Source: Sisyra terminalis (lineage: Eukaryota > Arthropoda > Insecta > Neuroptera > Sisyridae). From it: 64,000 bases of DNA. Numbering within the stretch: position 1 is the first letter of the stretch; each line of letters starts with the position of its first letter. The notes beneath the pieces were generated by a model. The model was not told the DNA's origin. It did not search any database and saw only the letters and a list, made by a program, of their open reading frames with translations. Below, piece by piece: positions 13,407 through 26,538 of this stretch. Location: assembly GCA_958496175.1 (NCBI GenBank), contig OY292276.1, forward strand, positions 35,112,449 to 35,176,448, given 5' to 3'. The translations under genes and the position numbers were made by a program.

Positions 13407-16140
13407 GCGATACGATAAAACCTCGAATCAAAAAGATTATCATTATTCGAAAAATGTTATTTCCTCTGCTTGTTTTCAAACACATTTCATATGGCTACCG
13501 ACACACCGACATTCAGTAATACGATTTCTACTGAAAATGATTCACCTGGTTTTTTACATTCCCATTCACATATCAGACATTAAATATATATCAATAACGT
13601 TTTTCAAATTTTACTTCTTTTTCTTCAAATAAATCATTACTCTTATTTAAGCAGTGATTTATTGTACCATTTCAAATTCATTATTAAATACTCCCTTTTA
13701 TCTCGCAAGTAACAACCCCAATATTATCCATTTCTATCACAAGCTTAAATAATAAAAATAAAAGATAAAAATTATCTCAAAGCTGAAATCATTTTAAAAA
13801 ATTTTTGCATTGGAAGTTATGGATTACGAAAAAAATATTTAAAACAATTATATTAAAAAAAAACAGTGTGTGTACTTATGCACACGCGTGAGAAGTTATA
13901 CTTCTTTGGTATAGTTAAAAAGATGTTTTTAATCCACTGCCGTAGCCTTTTCCGGTAATGCCGGAACTGGCACACCAATTATAAGGTTTGTGATTACTAA
14001 AATATGATACAAATTAAAACACAAATTACTTTTAATATCAAAATTCATAATAAGAAAACGTATGTGTTGCGGCAAAGACAAGGACCAAGAATATAAAGTT
14101 TTAAATACATCCATGTTAGTGGAATACAAATATAATAATTATGGGTTCAAATTTGAATTATCGGATAATAGGGCTTAGATCCTAATGGCCGATTTATATA
14201 TATAAAAAAATTGAACTACCAAGATTTCATTCAATTGCTAATTTTAGCCCTATCAGTTGTGTCAGTATTAAGCTGTGAATATTTCACGAAAAATTACTGG
14301 TTTTCAAATAAAAGAATAAATTGACTATTTATACATATATACTATATGTTTACACATTTGGTTACTTATACAAAATGTATATTACATATTATATGAATTG
14401 ACCGTGAATTACAAGACCGTGGTTACATATTTGAAAAATACTTATCGAAAACATTTACCATATAGAAGTAGATAGTCTGAGATCCGACTGCGAAATTAGT
14501 AGGTACATGAATAATAACGTTTATAATCAAAATTTATTTTTTAGTATTTTTTTAATTAGGGGAATTCATTTTTCATAGGAAGCCAATTAAAAATTGGCTG
14601 GAAGTACTATTAATTAAAATATTATTAATTGACTTTTGGAGAAACATTTCCTTCATATCGTATGGAGATAAAACCTACACCACTTCATAACAGTGTATTT
14701 AAACAATTTAAAAAATCATGGGTGCCACTTATTACTTAGCCAGAACCTCCCGGCAGCCACGTGTCAACAGGTATGATTTTGGAGAAATATTTTATTCATA
14801 ACGTAGATGGATGTCGTTTGTACCATAGTCCAGCTAATTTTTATCTTTATTTAATTGTATAATGGTGCTTGCAAAATAGCCGAAATCGAGGGTGCCAACC
14901 CTTAAAAATGCTAGAAATTGAAAATAAAATGACAAAGTGATGCTACTAGTTAGACAAGGATGCTAAATACCAATTGCATGCGTTTTTTGAGCCATTGCGC
15001 TCATCTAATGGGGCTCTTAATTCGAGCTTTTAATTCAATAACTAATGAATTTTTGAATAATAAATTTAAAAATGAGCCTTTCAATATTGTAAAGGAAACA
15101 ACGTTGTATTTATAGTACTTTTGGTCTGATGACAAACCGGTGACTTTTTGTCCCGTAACTATTTTCTAACAGTCACTTTCCAGTTTTTCTACTTCAGCAT
15201 AAATAAATCACATTAGTGAAACAATCCTGGATTACTTATTAATTTATTTCAGAGATTATTAGAGATTGTTGATCATTTGACAGCAATAAAAAAGGGTTTC
15301 CCCGATAGGTGATACAGGTACTCCCAGAGGTAACGAAAGATTGATTAGGATACATTCTTTTCACTGATCACATCAGTATTATAAGAGTTATGAATACATT
15401 TCATTATTGATTATGGAAATAAAAATCTATTTTCCTTGTTATCGAAGTATATCCTTCTATTGCCAAGGACTATACTCAATATTATATATGAAAATTACAT
15501 AAGGAGTGGATGGGCATTGAAAGTTTGTGAAACACTGGTATAGCTAATCATAAAAACCACCTTCCAAATTTCAATCATGGTACCGATAATCTACAAATGG
15601 CTGTGACATAAGGACATAACGAAACTATAAGGATTCCGTTTTTAACATTTGGTTACGAAACCCTAAAATCTGATTATGAAAAATTTCACTAAGCTGATTC
15701 TGTTATTTTTTTTACTTCTGATTTAAATTAATTGTACCCTTAAAAATATTTTCTAAAAACAAAAAAAGACCAAAACATATTGGGTTGAAGAAATAAGTTT
15801 CAACAAAATAAAACGTTTTAACATGAAATAGTTTCAAAGTTTTTTTTTTAAAAATTATTGAAAAAAACAGAACATAAAACTTTAAAAATATTAATTATTG
15901 CAAATACCAGTTAACTTTTATACTTCAACTTTGAAAAAACATCTTTAAGAAACCTATTTAATTCATAGATTTTTATTATTATCTATATAGGTAACTATTA
16001 TTAACTCAAAATTGAAAAAACGCATGCAAGTTTCCTATTATAAAAAATTGAATAAACTCAATTTATTACCTCTAATTAAAATATAACAATAAAACATTCA
16101 ACAATTTTTAATATAAGATATCGTATCAATTTGTAGCTAT
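13407..16140. other. AT-rich DNA, no gene seen
   Basis: No supported gene. A local hairpin around AGCCAATTAAAAATTGGCT lies at 14581-14600. Segments at about 14730-14760 and 14990-15020 are less AT-rich and may be transposon fragments, but no ends could be paired. Confidence 0.45.
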
Positions 16141-16149
16141 TGGGTAAAT

Positions 16150-16206
16150 TGGGGGTCAGCAACCCTTAGAAGCACGCGTGCCACCAGGTGGTACGCGAGA
16201 AAAATT
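16150..16206. mobile_element. Fragment of a hAT-like terminal region
   Basis: GGGGTCAGCAACCCTTAGAA followed by GCACGCGTGCCACCAGGTGG resembles the outer part of a hAT terminus (GGTCAGCAACC plus a GCACGCGTGCCA-type subterminal palindrome). No matching second end was found nearby. Confidence 0.4.
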
Positions 16207-17964
16207 TTAGTGGATTATTCAGCTAAATTTAAGTAATACGCTAAGGCGGGAATTAATAGTCATTATAGGCACACCAAACACTTATCAGATTTTACATTAA
16301 ATTTCCCTCTTAATTATAAACAGCTTTGATTAAGTAACATTTAAAAACGACTTTTTACATTGAATTCGTTTGAAAAGTTGAAAAATAATTATAACTAACA
16401 TGTGATAAAATCTTCGGTTGATTACCGAGCGATTTTCAGAATTTTTCAATTTTTCCACCAACTATAGTTAATATCTCTTTAAATCATGCTATTTATCACC
16501 TATTATAAAAATCAGTTCATCTTGATAAATCCCTTGGTAATTGGTTGATTATATATTTGTATCTAACCAGAGAGAGAAATTCACATAAATCTAATAATTC
16601 TATTCATCTACTATAAAAATTAAATATGATGTTCTCACGAACTATTCTTGCTTTGTAATCAATGACGAATTGTAACGTTTTTAATGCTTTAAGCATTCTA
16701 TTTAATATATCCCATTGGCAAGCCAATTAATTATTAATAATCTTTCACAATTTCATAAAATATTTTCTAAAACTTTCGCTATCCAAAATTGCGTTATAAT
16801 TTATAGATAAGACATTTATAAAATTAACCATTCCAATTGAATAATAAACTAATCTTAATATTAAATTAATTGACAAATACCAACATGGTCTTTGTAAAAG
16901 TAAGTCATAACATAATGCACAAGTAATACTTCTTTTAATGCTGCAATATAAAATTCATATTTTCAAATTAGAAATATTCTGAAAAATTGTCTAATTTCCA
17001 AAGGATTTTAAAGAAATGTAGGTTATTTTGAGGTAAATTATAGCACTGATGCTACGGCAGACATTTTTAGGAAAACATAAATAAATTTTGGGCAGCAAAT
17101 CTTATTACAAACCATAGCTATTAGACTGACAATATAAAATCGATCAATTTAATTTTTTCTTACAATCAATTTGAAATACTAAAATAGAAGAAAGGTGGAG
17201 GCTTTCTTCAGCAATACCTTTTTATTCTTTCAATGTTCGAAATATGTATGAGTATATTTTGGCGTTTACAATAAAAATATCTTTCCGGAGGACCACAAAA
17301 ATTTCTAAGCAATTTTTTTTGAGGAAAATCCTGTACTCCTTGTCTTGCAAACTATGAATAATGTTCTTCGTCATTTTCACCATATCGTTGTGATGTCGGT
17401 CCAGAGACTATCAATAAATTAAAATCAATTACCTTGATTATGAGTCGACCTATTTAAAGCGATCATTTTTTAAAGAACCAACTTTATAATGTGCTTATTT
17501 TACATATTCAAAAATATTATGAATAAGTGTAAACAAAATGTTATTGTATGTCTTTATTTTAGACAACAAAAAGCAGTAGAAGAACTATTATCCATACTTT
17601 AACTAAAGTACTCTATCAGTTGGAAAAAATTAAAATTAAGAAATTCATAAAAGTTTAATAGATAAGCCACACCATCACGTAGCTACTATGTTGAAAGTAA
17701 AATTTAAAAAAAAATGCGGTTTTACGAAATTATTACGAAAATGAAAGGTTTTTCAATACACTTAATAATCAAAATTTACGTATGTACACTTATTTACTTA
17801 TATTTTACAAAAGAAACAATGGATTGATTGATTCGCAAAAACAATACATATTATTATATAGATAGAAGAAAAGCTATTTCATCATTTATGATAAAAGACC
17901 GTTTTAACCTTAAGGAAAAGATAAGAGTAAAATTTAACTCAAAATTGATATATATATATACATA
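16207..17964. other. AT-rich DNA, no gene seen
   Basis: No supported exon, RNA gene or paired repeat was found. Confidence 0.5.
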
Positions 17965-19969
17965 CTAGCTGACCCAGCAAACTTCGTACTGCCTAACATG
18001 CAATGAACATAGTGTTTTATAAATGAATATGTTAGTTACACTTAGTTTAAATTATTAATAATAAAATGAATAAAATTAAGTTCAATACTTCATTAGAATA
18101 ATAAATATATAAAAATAAAATAAAAATTATATAAAAAGAAATCAATTATTTCAATTGCAAGACAACCAACACATTTCGTCGGCCTAAAGTGTTAAGCTGC
18201 TAAATTCTTTTTAACAGTGTTTTCAGGGAAAGGAAAAAAAGTAAATATAAGCTACATAAATTACTACATAAAACAGATTTCCGATTCATTTTGCATATTA
18301 AGAAATTTTTATATTTAAATAGATTTATCAGTTTGTCATTTGATAGAATTTTTTATTCCTTCCTATTGGAACAAAAAAAAAAAAAATTAAAAGTGAACTT
18401 AGCAGATTGAGAATTTAGGCTGACGATTTGCTTTATTGAAGCTATGTATTTGGGTTCATGCGTTGCCCTCGGATTGATTCTCTCCATTGAAGCATCTTGC
18501 CATTACATTGACATACAAAGTTTGTCAAATCAGATATCTTCAGCATAAAAAACAAAGTAGGGGTAGTAGACCAATTAGAGCTTGAAAAATTACGGGACCG
18601 ATTATGATGATATATGATTTGTTAGATTCGTCTTCCTTCCGAATAGCAGAATAACTATTAATATATCTTAACAATTCACGGAAAAAAATGAATTTTTAAA
18701 TAAATTAGGCTTGGCATTTTACGCAATTGGCAGTTCAAGTCACCCACACTTATATGTCAATTTAATATTGTCGGTAATTTTTATTTAAGAAACGCATATA
18801 ACCATTGAAACCATTGGAAGTTCGATGCAATGACTGACTTTGTTTTGATTTTACTGATTGGCGATTTCTCCCAAACATTGCCAATCATTCCAAGTTTAGA
18901 TTCTGCCAATAAAATATACTCCTGCTTAAAATCATAAAATTTGTGACACAATGTAAAAAAATTTCAGCTGGCAACATGAGTTGCGTTGCAGAATGATCCA
19001 TCTACTGAAAAATTTTCCAATTTTTGAATCTCGGTAATGGCAGTGTTCTTGTCGACGAATAAAGCATATTGACTTAATTTCCTTCGAATTTTGTCTCATT
19101 CAAAAATTTTACTTAATTCCTAGCTTTTTTATAAAACAGCAGGATAGCGTTTAAATCAGTTTAATTTGAATAAAAATTCAAACCAATAACACGGCTATTA
19201 CCGATATTCATTCATTTCTAGGATAAACCTTCTGCAGATCAATCGTTCAGTTATGTTTTTTTGTTTATGTTTTTTATGTTTTTTTTTCCAGATGAAGTTT
19301 CTTTATATGGTTCCATAAATTTGATAATTTAAGGCAAGCATTTATTTTTTAAACAGAAGTCGATCCTTAATGTCTGAAGTCGTCCACTTTTGCAATTCGA
19401 AATGCAGAACGACTAATCTGGAAAAGTGTTTTCCAAACAATTTATCGATATTGATAATGGGAAAATTTCTGTTGACACATCATCGGGATACATTATTTTC
19501 CCTACCAATTTTTGCCACTTTACTAAGTTCTAAGTTAATGGTGTTCCCAAACTTTGCTCATAGTTACAAAAATTCCACGTACTGCGTTGTGATACATAAT
19601 AAATTCAAAATGAAATGCCAAAATGACGTGGACCTACAATCTTTTTGCTTGCAACACTCTTCAAAAATATGAATTAAATAATTATTTTAACACAAATTAT
19701 ATAAATAAAAACGTCAAATTCATACGTCGCTAAGCTTTTTCCAAATAAATCACAGGAATCGATGATTACAAATAATAAGACGTAAAAAGCAAGTAGGCGT
19801 GAAATTTATAAATAAATAAATTCATTGTTAAAACAAATCGAATTGTGAATATAAACCATCCTCAAACCCCCTCGAATACACACAAAAAATTTCATCAAAA
19901 TCGGTCCAGGCGTTGTTGAGTTATGCGCTTACCAACACATTTTGCGATTCATTTTTATATTATAGATGA
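17965..19969 (-). mobile_element. Helitron-like element with helicase relic, 2.0 kb
   Basis: Read on the minus strand, the segment starts TCATCTATAATATAAAAATG and ends in GGGTCAGCTAG, and lies between A and T. These are the TC...CTAG termini and A|T target expected of a Helitron. On the plus strand, 18840-18890 translates to a Pif1/Helitron helicase motif (GDFSQTLPIIP), and 18965-19035 holds a degraded continuation (VALQNDPSTEKFS), with stops between. The helicase relic therefore runs opposite to the termini-based strand, so either the orientation call or the origin of the insert is unsettled. No intact protein is encoded. Confidence 0.6.
18840..19060 (+). pseudogene. Relic of Pif1-like Helitron helicase
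   Basis: The plus strand shows the walker-B-like block LLIGDFSQTLPIIP followed, about 25 codons later, by LAT-stop-VALQNDPSTEKFSNF. In intact Helitron helicases the corresponding stretches are GGDFRQxLPVIP and TNMRVxLQNDPSxxxFS. In-frame stops and missing segments make it a dead fragment. It lies inside the Helitron-like element 17965-19969. The short frame 19370-19672 downstream has no recognised motif. Confidence 0.6.
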
Positions 19970-20182
19970 TTATATTATATTAATAGTCCCTGACCAAATT
20001 AAGCAATATAGATTTTACACAAAATCTAAAGTAAAACCTATTTTATTTTGGATTCATACTTTTAACTGGATTCAACTTTCCAGTAAAAAATTAATTTCTT
20101 ATGCTTATTTCCAATTAGCACAACAAAAAATCATATTTACTGAAAAATAACTTTTTAGTACCATTTTAAATAACTTGTAAAT

Positions 20183-20359
20183 CAGTGGTTCTTAACTTTG
20201 TTGGAGATACTAACCCCCACCAGTTTTGTAGGCGCATTCACCGAACCCTTAATTGGAAAATTAAAATTTTAAGTACCTACACACAATGAACATAATCATT
20301 CAGAACCTGCCAAACCTACGAGACTGACTCATCGATCTTCTGCGTAAGAACTACTATTG
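20183..20359. mobile_element. Short hAT-like MITE (CAGTGGTTCTTAAC type)
   Basis: The left end CAGTGGTTCTTAACTTTG is a widespread hAT-type terminus. A degraded inverse (GTAAGAACTACTATTG) ends at 20359. The internal phrase GAGACTGACTCATCGA recurs at about 26252 in a related right-half fragment. No clear 8-bp duplication survives. Confidence 0.5.
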
Positions 20360-22280
20360 AAAATTATAAAAAACTTAATTGTTTTATATTTAATTGAAAA
20401 CCCCTTTAATCTTATTAAAGCTTCAATTATGTGCAGTTTACTGTACCATGCAGGGCAGTACTGACTCTTGTATTTGTGAATGATTACTACATAAATGATT
20501 TTTTTCCAAAGGCTATTTTTCTATTGTGATCACCTCCTTAACCACTTTCCTCTTCATCAATTTAATTTTCAGTGGGATTCAAAACAGGACTCTTACCCTA
20601 GATTAGGATAATAAAGAGGATTGTGTCTTTATGTAGAAAATATATATCCTAAAAATTACTACTATTATTGAGAATGTAAAAAGTTATCAATATCAAATTT
20701 AATTTAGTAGCATACATAAAATTGTAAAAATCTTAGATGTGTCAAAAAATATGACCAAGGACCGTAATATTAAAATTTGATATTTCTCATTTTATACTTT
20801 AATATTAATAATTGATAAAGAACCGCAAAAAGTACCATAGACCAGTAATAATGCAGTATTTTCAGTACTCACTTCAATTTTTAAAATTGGAAAAGAATTA
20901 GTTGAGTTATATACATTTTTATACGAGATTCTACCATTTATGAATATTGCCATTATTGTCATCAGTTAAGATTTATTCCTAGCTTAAAGTAGTTACCCAA
21001 GTTTAATTTACCTACTCAAATAATCGAAAACAATAAATAGTAATTAAATAATAGTGAAAAGAATTTCTATTCGTTATAGTTTATTCTTAGCATAGTTAGA
21101 ATGTTTCATCACATTATGTAAAATATATTTCAGAAAAATATTTAAACAATTTTCCTAGTGTACAAAACTTACTCATTCAATCATTTTTCTCTTCGAGAAA
21201 ATTTAAGTTAACATTTTTAAATTCCTACGAAGTAAAACTATAAATAAATGTCATAGACACTCAACTATTAGTGACTCAGATGACTGACACTCAATTTGAA
21301 AATATTTTTTCCATAAACTTTATTTCGCAATAAAACCCTAATTGCCTGTCTAAAAATATTTGATACATAATATACTAAAAATATAATAAAAATTCAATAG
21401 GTTAAATATACACGTATAAAGTAATAGCCACGTTCTTATTTTAAAGGGCATTTAAATTATGGGGATAATAAAAATCACGTTTATTAATTTTTTGTCAAAT
21501 AAATAGCAAAATACTAAAAGTGATAATAATAAAATACACTGAAGATAAATTTTTGGTTTCATAGTATTTCATCGATTTTATAAAATAATTATTGGTTTTA
21601 AAATGTTTATAATATACCCTCAATTTTGCAGTTATGATCAATCAATAACTCATTAGAACACTAGTTAATGATTTTATGATTGTATTAAAAAGATCCATAA
21701 GGCTAGCTACAAATTTTTAAGTACACATTCCCAAGAATTATGTTTTTTTTATCTAATATGTTTTCCATGTTGTTTTTAAATAATAGTTCTAAATGGATAA
21801 AGTTTAAGAAAAGCTAGCTGAAGTTACGGAGGACATTGTGAGAGGAAGGACTTAAGGGTTTTTTCCTTATGATAGCCTCTTTTTTAAGCATTTTTCGGGA
21901 ATTTATTTCGGTGGACCAATGAAAATCAATACCAGAACTTTATGTTTTTCAACATTTATTCATATTTATTCTAAGCGTCAATATATAAATTTTTAGCCAA
22001 ATATATCCAGTAAAACGTGAGTTATAGCACTCCAAAGATTTTGACTGATTAGCCCATCTTAATTCTAAAAAAACGGCGATTTAATCTGTGAGCTTAAAAG
22101 CATAGAATGAACTTTAAGCAATTGAATGTATGAAAAATCGGATTTTTGGCAGACTTCTAAAGAAAAAGTTGCAATTATATATGCTTTTTTTGTTATGTTT
22201 TTGCTATAAGAAAGTAGAAATATTTCGAAATTTTCGATGATTTTAGTTTATTCCGTGCGTCTACATGTGCTGAGTCTACC
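20360..22280. other. AT-rich DNA, no gene seen
   Basis: No supported exon, RNA gene or paired repeat was found. Confidence 0.5.
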
Positions 22281-22523
22281 CTCATGTCCCTTCTAGAATC
22301 GTCAAATCTGGCAATGTTGCATTTTCTTTTATGCTTTTAATTTAATTCGCGAATAAATCGGCTCATAATGAAAATTTAGTCACAAAAGAGAAAACTATAA
22401 CATATAAGAATTGAAAATGAACAAAAAAATCGCTAATAGAATAAAAAAACATAATAGAAAATAGAAAATAGAAAATACAATATACAATATTGCCAGATTT
22501 AACAGTTCTAAAACGGACATGAA
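22281..22523. mobile_element. MITE family A, copy 1 (complete)
   Basis: Inverted ends run from CTCATGTCCCTTCTAGAATC on the left to the inverse TCTAAAACGGACATGA on the right. Each is followed inward by the conserved CTGGCAATGTTGCATTTTCT-type block. The interior includes a small tandem AGAAAAT repeat. Related copies lie at 26539, 26841, 27215, 28744, 49085 and 49566. Confidence 0.75.
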
Positions 22524-22653
22524 CCAAAATTACTTCATCACGATATTGTAGACAAGTTAAGGAAGTAATTTATAGAAAAAAAAAAGTTTTTTTAAAGCAT
22601 CACACGAAAGAACCCCCATAAAGAAACCAACAGGAGAAGATAACATCTTACAA

Positions 22654-22925
22654 CAGTGTTTCTCAAAAAGCGTTCCCTAAATAAAATTTGGGGTTTCATG
22701 AGACAAGTTGGCATATGACTTTAAAATATTTTTAAGATAAACTAAAACATTTTCATAAAAATCCATCAAACAATTAACGTAAGGCATTGAATTTGTCAAA
22801 TTGTCTAAAATATGATATCCTTTACTACTAATCTAGTATATATCAACTTTAGGTATGGCAAGGATTCCATGATCCGTGAAAATTTTCATTAGAGTTCTGC
22901 AAGCAAAAAAGTTTAGGAAACCCTG
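22654..22925. mobile_element. hAT-like MITE, 272 bp
   Basis: The left end CAGTGTTTCTCAAAAAG is matched by an imperfect inverse at the right end (outward-in CAGGGTTTCCTAAAC). The flanking 8-mers TCTTACAA and TGTTAGAA agree at 6 of 8 positions, compatible with an old hAT target duplication. Confidence 0.65.
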
Positions 22926-23122
22926 TGTTAGAATCCTGAACTTGTTCAAAAGAGGAGTGAATTACTTCGAATAAAAAAACCTTGCCAGGAATAGACGAGC
23001 CTTGAAGGAAGAATTCAATAACGCGGGAAACTGAACCTACTTTTTGGCAGAATACATTAAACGAAAAAATATTTTTTGACGAATACCTATTGAATTTTCT
23101 TATCTATAAATATCGAATAGAC

Positions 23123-23446
23123 CAGGGGTGGGCAAACTTAATACTGGTATGATCGACTATCGACGATTTTTCATACTTATTCACGCTCGACTTGGAAAAA
23201 TTGGGTTAAATTAAAAAGAAATACAAATTTAATGAGAGAATAATTAGAAGGAAGTATTAGAAACACTATTTGGGAATCAATAAATATCCGTTGTAGAACA
23301 GAGTGTTTAATTTTAAATTAAAGTTTTATTGAGTGCTGAATTTTTAGTACATATTTCCAATTGTAAGATTTGAAATTTGGCTAAAAAAATATTTAAAATG
23401 CCTGTAATCGACTAGTCGATCGCGATCGACCATTTACCCATCCCTG
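23123..23446. mobile_element. hAT-like MITE, 324 bp, target duplication 7/8
   Basis: It starts CAGGGGTGGGCAAACTTAAT and ends TTTACCCATCCCTG. Subterminal GATCGAC/GTCGATC motifs appear on both sides. The flanks are GAATAGAC (23115-23122) and GGATAGAC (23447-23454), one mismatch in eight. No coding frame. Confidence 0.8.
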
Positions 23447-23463
23447 GGATAGACCAAAACATT

Positions 23464-23640
23464 TTTAGCCGCCTGGTAGCCAAGTGATTTAAATGGACGT
23501 TTTCGAAACGAGTAGGTGCTAGGTTCGAATTTCGTAACCAAAACTGTTTAAATATTTCTCGATTTACGGGTTTATAGTAAGTAAAGGGTTACTAAAGACC
23601 TTAATAGTTGTAACGCGACGGTAAGTTACAAATAAGAAAA
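23464..23640 (+). repeat. tRNA-derived SINE-like repeat, copy 1
   Basis: The segment holds a Pol III A-box-like stretch (TGGTAGCCAAGTGATTT at about 23474) and a B-box-like stretch (GGTTCGAAT, 23522-23530) at tRNA-like spacing. An AATATTTCT.GAT.TA phrase follows that is also present downstream of the tRNA-like segment at 36605. The tRNA-like part does not fold into a complete tRNA, so it is called a SINE and not a tRNA gene. Confidence 0.45.
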
Positions 23641-25141
23641 GTTTTTTGAATAATAGAGAAAAATGTTCTGGAGACCATTTATCACTATAGCTAAATTTGA
23701 CTTTAATAATTTTTCTCGATATCCTTATTCTTTTCGCATATTTAAAAAGTCATTGTTTCTTCATAGTTTCCTGTTGGTTTTCCAATACAAAATCCTCAAC
23801 AATAAGCCTTGAGACCATAAATTGTGACTTGATTTATTAAATAGTCGCAACGATTTGCATATTCCATTCATTCATAAAACTCAATAAACTGGGGAGAGCG
23901 ATAATTTTTATTGCAATCGCATGAAACAAATTGTAATTATAAATACTTTACAAATTACTCGCAAGTCGCAATGTTTAGTGAACTGAACAATTTTAGGTTA
24001 TGTTTGCGATATGTCAACAGAAGGAATTGGGTAAATTGATACCATTTCCTTGGATAAGTTTTTATGTTATTTTAGACAAATGGAAGGAAGCTGATTTTCA
24101 GCGATGAAAAGTGTGCAACAATTGGTGTTTAATGATTGTATCTGGGCTATGATGTGGAAGCGACTTAGCATTCATTCAAATCAAGCATCCAGAAAAAGGA
24201 GATGTAATTGGAAAGAAATTGTTTTAAACTAAAACGCATCAAATAAACTAATAGTAAAATTGCAAAATATGTTCAACTTACCGAAAAATATGTATTTTTG
24301 ACATGACAAAACACTCAAAACTTGAATATAAACACATAAAAGTAATGTTTCTAGAAAGTTTACAAAACTTTTATACGATATTTAACGACAACTGAATAGA
24401 GAATTTGGCAGCGACGAAACACACCACAGGAATTTATGAACACACAATTTGTTTAAAACTCAGTAACAATTTGGCATTGGCGTAATACATTATGAATTTT
24501 GGAAAAAAACACAAAACTTCTATTTGATGGCCGCCATGTTTTTGTAATGTGTCAGTGAAGAATTTAATATGATCGTGGATTAGAACACGTTATCTTAAAC
24601 TACTAATATTTATTTATTTTTTTCAGCAAATGTCCATGGTGTTAACATTTTTTAAATAAAATGTCTGTCATTTATTTTTATCAAAATTCAATTTGAAAAT
24701 TATTGTTCGCCCATTCACAGACACTTGAACTAATGTTGAAAACTTCCGTGGAACTCAAGCCAAAGTTGCAAATGGAGGAGAAACTTAATCGCTGTGTTTA
24801 GCTGGCACTCGAACCAAATTTCCAACTTTATTTTAATTGTTCAACAATGACTAATCACTACCCCATTATAAAGTAAAATATTGAATTCTACTATTTTAAC
24901 AATTAGTGCTAACAAAAGTGGAGAAAATCAAATAAGTTTCAATGAAATTATTTTTCAGTTTTTCCCAACTTTATGTGTAATACATGCAACCAACTAAGCA
25001 GTTCTTCAATTGTAATTGCCTACCCAAAAGAGTAACCGTTACAACCGTTATTTCATTTGAAAAAACCGATTATTGATTCTATGAATTTGTGTTGTTCTTA
25101 AAGCACAAGTTTCAAAATTTATATTTTCTTCTACTGTAATA
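23641..25141. other. AT-rich DNA, no gene seen
   Basis: No supported exon, RNA gene or paired repeat was found. Confidence 0.45.
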
Positions 25142-25900
25142 GTCCAAGATCCCAGGGCCCCAGACCTTACTGATTTTTTAATGAACCAAATGTATGGGAT
25201 TTAGTAAAGTCAATATAAACTTTTAGTGTATGAGTAACTGCCAAGGGCGGATTTAAGGGGGGACACAGGGGCACGTGCCCCCTAGGTATTTTTGTGTACT
25301 GTGGAGATTCCATAACATTAAATACTTAGAATCAAATCAAATTATTAGAATTGTTAAAATATATGAATAAAATATCAGAAAGAACATTAGTGAAACTTTT
25401 GTCTATTTCTGGCTGGAATTTCGAATTTTTTTCGTAATCCCTTTCACGCACTTGTAAATGAAAGATGATATTGTGCCCCCCCCCCCCCCCAGAAAAAATC
25501 CTGAATCCGCCCTTGGTAACTGCTATCTTCGGTCGACGGCCAATTAACAAGTAGCCGGTGCTAAAGATAACTAAAAATTATTAATTTTTCTTTTAAGTCT
25601 AAAAGCTGATTTTTAGGTATGTTTTAGATAGTATAGTTAAAAGTTATTAATCACGAATGCCAGACACTTCGTCGGCCGTAACTTTTACCAAACGCTTTAA
25701 AGCTGCTATTTTTTTTTAGTTTTACTTATTTTCTAAAGCTTGATTTTTATACATTCCATTAAGGGAACTATTACAATACTTTATGTGAAGAGTAAGCCCA
25801 ATCGGATAGGCCAAAAATTCCCCCCAGACATGTAAAGTGTCGCTATAAGTACTTACACTACCTAATCCCATACATGAGATTAAGCCCTGGGATCTTGGAA
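25142..25900. mobile_element. TA-flanked TIR element hosting a nested MITE
   Basis: The inverted ends share a perfect 16-bp core, TCCAAGATCCCAGGGC at left and its inverse at right, and each end abuts a TA dinucleotide (25140-25141, 25901-25902). A TGTATGGGAT phrase and a TCGACGGCC-like phrase are also mirrored internally. TA flanks fit a Tc1/mariner-type origin. The interior carries the younger insertion 25242-25515. Confidence 0.6.
25242..25515. mobile_element. hAT-like MITE, 274 bp, perfect 8-bp target duplication
   Basis: The ends are CAAGGGCGGATTTAAGG and, inverted, CAAGGGCGGATTCAGGATTT. The 8-mer GTAACTGC flanks both sides exactly (25234-25241 and 25516-25523). A run of 14 C residues lies just inside the right end. 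The GGGCGGATT terminus resembles hAT elements of the Zaphod/Restless kind. It interrupts the older element 25142-25900. Confidence 0.88.
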
Positions 25901-26214
25901 TATAAGTAAGGTTGCCATTTTTTGTTGTGCAAATAAATTATATTGGTTATTTTAAAGGTAGGAAAAAACAGTACATTAAACCAAAATAAAGTACGAATTA
26001 TTTTACTTTGTCATTTAGCTTAAATTCATATTTTGCATTACTTTTAGCAACTGTTAACCAGTAATTATTATTATTAAACAGTTGTAAAGCATCTTTACAG
26101 TCTATCTTTAAACTAATACTGACCCTCACTAGTTTCATATCTGCATTTACCAAACTCTTCTTAATTGAAAAAATAAAATATTGTTTCAAATTCAAAACGT
26201 ACATATTTATACAT

Positions 26215-26304
26215 AGGTCATATGAGTCAGGGGTGTGTCTTGACCTGGCGAGACTGACTCACCGAACCCATGGGGTTCGATTGAACACAGGTTTAGAACC
26301 ACTG
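26215..26304. mobile_element. Right-half fragment of the CAGTGGTTC hAT-like family
   Basis: It ends in TTTAGAACCACTG, the inverse of the CAGTGGTTCTTAAC terminus, and contains CGAGACTGACTCACCGA, which is shared with the element at 20183. No left end is present close by. Confidence 0.45.
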
Positions 26305-26538
26305 GTATGCATGAATCGAACATTATACGATATTATAGTTATATTACTAAATTAACAAAAAAAAAACAATTAAATATAAATAAAATTCAAAGGAAGATTA
26401 GGAAACGTTGCCAAAAGTTGATGTTAAAAAAGACCAGAGCCCATCTTTCATTTTAATTGAATTTGGCTGAACTAAAATCCATGTTTACTGTACAGCGAGT
26501 TTTGGATTTTTTAACTAATCCAGCGAACATTTTTTTGA

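Noticed and set aside
19370..19672. 100-codon frame in the Helitron-like element as an intact protein
   Set aside because: Lies in a decayed helicase context; no conserved motif is visible in it.
23464..23545. A functional tRNA gene
   Set aside because: The boxes are tRNA-like, but the acceptor and T stems do not close and the anticodon arm is not standard; a SINE head is more likely.
20183..26304. One 6.1-kb hAT element between CAGTGGTTCTTAAC and its inverse
   Set aside because: The flanking 8-mers do not match, and a closer degraded right end exists at 20359, so these are two separate relics.
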